NCBI RefSeq assembly: GCF_001540865.1
Contig: NC_033627.1
Span: forward strand, 9,277,267-9,341,266
DNA length: 64,000 bases
Source: Ananas comosus
Taxonomy: Eukaryota > Streptophyta > Magnoliopsida > Poales > Bromeliaceae
Direction: 5' to 3'
Positions 58,888-64,000 of the stretch are shown piece by piece. The notes under the pieces are model-generated. The model was not told the DNA's origin. It saw only the letters and a program-made list of their open reading frames with translations, and made no database searches. Both the position numbers and the translations under genes were made by a program. The first letter of the stretch is position 1; each line of letters opens with the position of its first letter.

Positions 58888-59576
58888 AAATGATCCATCT
58901 CATCCCATCTATAAAGGTCTCTTAGTCGAAGGTGCCCCAATGCCACGGGGGTAATTAACAATAGATGCTTGCATCTATTGGAAGCCATGGATCCGCAATA
59001 CCTGATACCCACATACATATAGATACTCATCTGAATCATGAATACTACACCACGGCCAAAATCCATCGACCGTGCGAGGTGCGTCATTCGTGGTGGCAGA
59101 CACCGACGATCGCGGTAAAGGTATCGCGCCATAAACAGTGACTACCCGAGATGGCTTCATATTTGCTTAGTTGCATACCCTTATGTCATCTTTTGTATTT
59201 GATGATACTAGTTGTATAAATGATGTAAGAAAGTAAAAAGCTTATATTTTGGAAGAAATGTTATATACATTTTGAGATCATGTGATGTAAAAGAAATGAT
59301 GAAAAGGATGTAAAAGAATTTAAAAGTTGAATGCATGTATGTGGTTAAAAGTTAATCATTATACTTGTATGGTTGTAATAGTTTAGAATCTTTCACTTTT
59401 GGCCATTGCTTGCTTTCGTGCAAGTCATATATGTTTATGTTTCCGCATGTGCAAACTTTATACTTGATTTGTACTTGTGTTGAGCCTTGGGCAGACAGGA
59501 GAGGTGCTATCCGTTCGGCGTCTATTCGACGTGCCCGAACCGGCCAAATGGGCCGGTCCCGGGGCATGACAATATA

Positions 59577-62260
59577 AATGTGCTTTGCTAAGACTAGCCA
59601 GAACTAGTGAAGCGAAAGCACGAGTGGCGGCATATACTTATCCTTTTAACGTTTCGAAGACCGATTTAATTTTTGATCGGTTGTTGAAAGATGAAAAAAT
59701 TCAACTCCAAGAGGTCAAATGATACCCCCTGGAGAAGAATTGAAAAAGAGAAGATATTGTAAATGGCACCATTCATGGAGCCATAGGACGAATGATTGTA
59801 CTGCTTTTAAGAGGCAGATTCAAAAATGAATCAATGAAGGTCGGCTCATATTTGCTGACCAAGAAAATAAAAATATGAAAGTTGGTAAAAATCCATTTCC
59901 TTCATCGGTTAACATGATGGATATTAAAGAGAAAGCTCTTGCAGATAGGAGAACGGAGGACGATGTCGCTTACACCAAGAGGACATTACGGCTATGCATA
60001 CGATGCAAGGCCGAAAACGAGACTGGGAGGCGATTATCCATGAAAAGAAGTTGTACGGGGAATGGAAAGAATTCATGGCATTTCCTGAGAAATAGGCAGA
60101 CATACCCGAGGCGGAGAAAAATTTCAGAAGATGGTTTGGAAGAAGGTTCCAATGATTCCAAACAAGAAGTTGATTTTGTGAAAGACAAGAGAGATCGACC
60201 TGGTAATGCAAAAGGTCTTAAATGATTACTATAATCGACGAAGTGAGGATCGAAGTAGTCGAAGGAGTTATCCTAAAAAATCATTCGACTCCTAATAAAG
60301 AATCCTAGGATATCGGCCAAATTGGCAACATCAGGCAAGGATGAGACCTGAACCCAAATTTGAAGGGATGGACGAGGGTGACATCGAATTCCTCGATCGA
60401 AGGTTAGTTAATGAACTCGGCATTCAACCTTAGCCGAGACCATGGAAAAGAAGAGAAATCCTGAGAGACCATCTAAGGACAGTAAAAGTACCATCAAATG
60501 TGCTAGTCGATCAATGGCACATAGCAAAAGCATTCGCTAAATGGTATGAGCCAATATTAACAAAGACTCAGAAACGTCGGCAATAAAGATTACAAGCTGA
60601 AACAAGACAACACTGGGAAGAGGCGGAAGGGATGAAACCGAATGTATGGAGGCGTTTGTATGAGCCACAACCATCTTTTCGGTTCATAAAGAATGACCAT
60701 GAGGCAGGCGGTTCGACGTCCGTACCCTGGTTGAAGTCCAAGGTTGAACGACCACTCCCGGCCCAGCCAGAAATGAAAGCAATTCAGAAGGAGTTAGAAG
60801 AAAAAATAGTCTCTTTGGAGACCATAATCAAGCGAGATAGATGGCCTCCTAAGGAGAGAGAGGCACGTATGGAGAGCGATTCCTTAGCCGAGACGGCGAA
60901 GGAATCAGAAAAGAAAAAACAAAAAACATAAGGGAAATCGATCGATGAAGATTCAGCCGATGTAAATATGGTATACGCTCTGCCTCGATCATTTATGGTA
61001 GAGTTAGTCAAATATGAAGAGACAATCTATGATGGAGAGGAGCTTACTGTGGCTCAGCTCCAGTTAGAAGATGTAAAGCCGGCCGATGCGGTGGTTTCTG
61101 AAAAACCATCGATAATACAGACAAGATTTGTCAGGCCGTTGTTTATAAGAGTGCTAATAGAAGAACGGCCAGTAGGCCGAGTGATGGTAGATAGAGGAGC
61201 AATGATTAACTTCATACCTACTTCTTTCTTTAAGAAGTTAGGCAAAAGTGAGGATGAACTCAAGCCTACCGATACAATTATGACCGACTTCACTGGTAGC
61301 AGTAAACAAGCAAAAGGTGTGCTTATGACTGAGATCACGGTAGGGTCTAAAACTTTACGAACAACTTTCTTTGTGGTGGATGCAGATAGCCACTACAATT
61401 TACTACTCGGGCGTGATTGGATTCACGCAAATGAATGTGTACCTTCGATGCTCCATGGCAAACTTTTTCAATGGATTGGAGATCGAGTAGAGGAGATTAG
61501 GGCCAAAGGATGGCCTCAAATGGTGGATGTTAACTCAGAAGGAATCGGCCATATTAATTGGGCCGATACTGACCCAGATCAGATATCATTTGTACGGGTC
61601 ACCGAAGAAGGAGTCCAATTAATACTCGTGAAAGACGAGGAAGCATTGGTGGCAGCGGAAGAGCCACCAAGTTGGTTAAAATGGAATGCCAAAAGTCAAG
61701 AACTGGAGCTTTAAAAAAGCTTCAGTAAAATGAGCCGACCAAAGAGGTTGGCTATTGCATCAAATCGGCCGAATTGGCCGATGAAATACTATGCATCAAA
61801 ACAGCCAAGTTGGCCGAGGAAAATTTACTCAGTGAATCGGCTATGAAGGTCGATAAAAAAAGTGTTTAATGAGTCCTCAAATGCGACAACCGGGTTAAAC
61901 GAAAATAGTACGACTCGGAAGTCAGAAAACACAACCGAGTCTGATGGAGACGGCTCAAATATCCATAACATCATGAGAAAATCTATGGAAGAGTCGCCGA
62001 TCAAAGTCGGCGATAAGAAGCTAGAGACTCAAGATCCACTAACAGAAATAAATTTAGGGTCGGACGAAGACAAAAGGCTGACATATATTAGTGCCAAACT
62101 TTCGGCTCAACATCAGGAGAAGCTGACGAAGTTGCTGATGAAATATAAAGTTTGCTTCGCCTTGAACTATGAGGAGATGCCAAGTCTGAGCCGGGAAATT
62201 GTAGAGCATAGGCTTTCTATTAAAAAAAGGATATTGGCCTTACAAGTAACCGGCTCATAG
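59577..62260 (+). pseudogene. Tat-lineage gag 3' part and protease, broken
   Basis: Gag resumes with LARTSEAKARVAAYTYPF and FDRLLKDEKIQLQEV, then the zinc-binding stretch YCKWHHSWSHRTNDC near 59757-59800. A long linker follows. The protease region (60968-61714) has RVMVDRGAMINFIPTSFFKK, where the catalytic motif usually reads D-S/T-G but here is DRG, and YNLLLGRDWIHANE, a Tat hallmark. Frame breaks lie at about 59720, 59829, 60222, 60930, 61714 and 62260. It belongs with 47545-48873 and the RT at 62506. Confidence 0.85.
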
Positions 62261-62505
62261 ATTTGAGCCGAGTATTATACTATAAATCAAAAATGAAATT
62301 GAAAATCTTCAAGAGAAGTTCACAGGGGAGAAGTTCACGTTCACAGAATAGAGGTTCAAAGAATTGCTTTCCTCTTTCCCGGCCTTGCTTTCACAAAATA
62401 GTACTTACTTAACTTGTACTTATAAGACTTCATTCTACAGCGGCGCAAGCAAGCTTTACATTTTTGAAGGCCGGTTTTATTATAGCGGCCCGTTATATTG
62501 ATTAG

Positions 62506-63290
62506 GTGTTTAACATAGTTCCTATACAAAAAAAGAATGGCAAATTTAGGGTTTGTATTGATTTTAGGAACCTAAATACGGCTACGCCTAAAGATGAATA
62601 TCCGATGCCCATAGTTGACATGCCCATAGTTGACATGCTAGTAGATTCGGCAGCTCGGCATAAAATTCTATCATTTATGGATGGATATGCAGGCTATAAT
62701 CAAATTTTTATTGCCGAAGAAGATATAGCTAAAACGGCTTTTAGATGCCCAGGATCTATTGGGACCTTCGAATGGGTAGTAATGCCGTGTGGTTTTAAGA
62801 ATGCCGGAGCTACTTACCAGAGAGCAATGAATTTCATTTTCCATGATTTGATCAGCAGAATGTTGAAAGTTTACATCGATGATATCATTATAAAATTCAA
62901 ATTACCAGCTGATCATTTGGCATATTTAGAACTCGCTTTTGAACGAATGAGGAAATATAATTTAAAAACGAAACCTTTGAAGTGTGCTTTCGGAATATCG
63001 GCAGAAAATTTCCTTAGATTCCTAGTACACAAAAGAGGGATTGAAATTGATAAAAATAGGGCAAAAGCCATAATGGAATTACCGTCGCCAAGGAATAAAA
63101 AAGAGTTACAAAGCTTATTGGGGAAAATTAACTATCTGCAGCGTTTCATATCAAATTTAGCCGGTAAAATATGAGTTTTCACTCCATTGCTGAAAAATCA
63201 AGAGGAGTTCATTTGGATAGAGGAACAGCAAGAAGCATTTAAAAACATAATGAAATATTTAGCAAATCCTCCAGTCCTTAAAATCACGTT
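62506..63290 (+). pseudogene. Tat-lineage reverse transcriptase, truncated
   Basis: RT blocks are NIVPIQKKNGKFRVCIDFRN, MDGYAGYNQIFIAEEDIAKT, VVMPCGFKNAGATYQRAMN and the active site VYIDDIIIK near 62870. The tail LQSLLGKINYLQRFISNLAG is followed by a stop at 63174 and a short RNase H-proximal piece to 63290. A 15-bp unit (ATGCCCATAGTTGAC) is duplicated in frame at about 62606-62635. RNase H and integrase are missing: sequence changes abruptly near 63295. A foreign stretch of about 150 bp lies upstream at about 62310-62460, within the RT N-terminal region. Confidence 0.88.
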
Positions 63291-63294
63291 TTAG

Positions 63295-63376
63295 TTCTTT
63301 ATTTATGCAAATTTTCTTGTAATAGTGCATCATATACTTTAGTAGTGTAACATAGAACAACATCATTTGTATGCAG
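63295..63376. other. Junction after the Tat fragment
   Basis: AT-rich sequence starting where the Tat RT/RNase H homology stops. There are no visible LTR or inverted terminal signals. It ends in TTGTATGCAG, a plausible splice acceptor. Confidence 0.35.
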
Positions 63377-63508
63377 GTTCCGTCGCCGAGACGGAGCGGC
63401 CACCCGCAGGCGCCGCGCCCGCACAATATATATGAAGAACAAGTCGAAGAATACGACCGTCCAACAGCTGGTCTTTTCGCCAGCAACTCCATTATGAAAT
63501 GCGATGAA
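63377..63508 (+). CDS. Possible exon of an unidentified gene
   Basis: A 132-bp stretch (44 codons, no stop) is bounded by a good acceptor (TTTGTATGCAG|G) and a good donor (GATGAA|GTATGT). The peptide includes NIYEEQVEEYDRPTAGLF and SIMKCDE. Base composition (GC-rich first half, mixed second half) is unlike the flanking AT-rich DNA. I do not recognise the family. It could be a host exon continuing past the window or a captured gene fragment. Confidence 0.3.
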
Positions 63509-63639
63509 GTATGTAATAGTGTAAGCGGTGATTAAATAGTGTAATTCCTAGACAATTAGTGTAATTGACGGCAATTTATAATACAAAATGTCAGCTGCAT
63601 AATGTCGTCATCCAAATATGTGAAGACGTTCAACCGTTA

Positions 63640-64000
63640 TCTTCACTACCAGAGGTGCCGGCGGCGGGGGCACTGGTGGCGATGACGGTAACAGACGTCC
63701 CGGCAAAAAAGGAGGCAGCGAAAACCGAGGCGGAGGAACCGGACGCGACGGGGGCACCTTTGGTGTCGACGGTGGAGGAAAACGAAGCTGCGGGGTCGGC
63801 AGATGAGGAGGAAAATGTGGCGGCGGCAGCGACGGCGGAGGAGGAAGAAAAGGAGGAGGCGGTCTCGGCGGCGGCGGAGGAGGCCGTGGAGGAGGCGGCC
63901 GCGTAGGAAAAGGTGGAGGTGGCAGCAGCGGTGGCGGAGGAGGAGGCGGCCGCGAAGGAAAAGGTGGAGGCGGGGACAACGGCAGTGGAGGAGGAGGAAA
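63640..64000 (+). other. GC-rich Glu/Ala-coding low-complexity stretch
   Basis: Purine-rich GAGGAGGAGG and GGCGGCG repeats encode Glu/Ala-rich peptide on the plus strand (frame open 63565-63906) and Pro-rich peptide on the minus strand. Near the window edge GAAAAGGTGGAGGCGG-like units repeat. It could be a low-complexity exon of the gene suggested at 63377 or a non-coding minisatellite. Confidence 0.35.

Larger units (their letters stand above)
55104..59060 (+). mobile_element. Unclassified insert rich in tandem arrays
   Basis: This insert interrupts the family B LTR between its CTACTGGGAAAC block (about 55078) and its GATCGCGGTAAAGG block (59108), which lie close together in the other copy. 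It starts near an A run (55107-55121). It holds, in order, a 60-bp array, a TATA box, a candidate spliced reading frame, 52-codon modules, a 30-bp array, CCAAATC-rich repeats, ATGAACC repeats and a hairpin array. The TATA box followed by arrays resembles a very long LTR, but I could not define both ends or a target duplication. Confidence 0.5.
48874..59571 (+). mobile_element. Family B LTR (plus), multiply interrupted
   Basis: The start TTTGTCATTCCAACAATG aligns with TGTGACATTCC of the minus copy, with the TG mutated. The end is GGGGCATGACA. A TATA-like CTATAAAAATA lies near 49270, with GTACCGGTAC at 49018 and 49186 upstream. It is interrupted by a family A solo LTR (49867-54196) and an unclassified insert (about 55104-59060). 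It lies within the Tat-like gag. The flanks (GTTCA, ATATA) do not form a duplication, so the ends may have been altered since insertion. Confidence 0.7.

Noticed and set aside
63608..63979. Pro-rich minus-strand frame of 123 residues
   Set aside because: Complement of the GAG/GCG low-complexity stretch; no start context, domain or conserved motif.

Overview
The window is nuclear DNA from a flowering plant, probably a monocot. It has one recognisable host gene with a very long intron, deeply nested LTR retrotransposons, a Helitron, MITE-type DNA elements and two assembly gaps (36011-36767 and 39535-39559). The retroelement style fits a pineapple-like or other non-grass monocot, but I cannot name the species from sequence alone. 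Nothing looks bacterial, viral or organellar.

Layout. 1-1103 is the end of a Ty3-type LTR. 1154 to about 6.9 kb is a minus-strand LTR split by a complete but dead Copia element (1453-6040, target-site duplication CATCT). 8420-8749 is a hAT-type MITE. 9115-21269 (minus) is a two-exon gene for a plant GLTSCR1-domain protein (BRIP type, SWI/SNF subunit). Its 11,033-bp intron holds a PIF/Harbinger-like element, two opposed copies of a 1.1-kb hAT-like element and a chromovirus remnant. 22199-35277 is a minus-strand LTR (family B) split by a full Ty3/Del-Tekay-like element (family A, 22744-33493, duplication TACAT), whose 5' LTR carries a Cassandra-type insert with 5S rRNA sequence. 35426-38463 holds two opposed MITEs. 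38496-43991 is a Helitron with a matching empty site nearby. 39585-42722 and 44141-46865 are opposed copies of LTR family C. 46866-63290 is a decayed Tat-lineage Ty3 element split by a family B LTR (48874-59571), which is split by a family A solo LTR (49867-54196), which is split by a Copia solo LTR (51155-53031). The family B copy also holds an unclassified insert of about 4 kb (about 55104-59060) with a TATA box, a spliced reading frame and long tandem arrays. 63300-64000 is unclassified, with a possible exon and a GC-rich Glu/Ala-coding stretch.

The most unusual signal is arrays of short hairpins in which the loop is conserved while the stem changes and stays complementary. They occur at 12-257, 6389-6495, 54605-54702 and, most strikingly, 58150-58887, with a weaker set at 24223-24285. 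The four in LTRs sit at similar distances (about 0.65-1.4 kb) before the LTR 3' end, in sequence expected to be transcribed. Related behaviour is seen in clusters of the palindrome GTACCGGTAC upstream of TATA boxes in several unrelated LTR families.

No retroelement here has an intact coding region. The only gene that looks functional is the GLTSCR1/BRIP-like gene. All positions, splice joins and hairpins were read by eye; no alignment or folding software was used.
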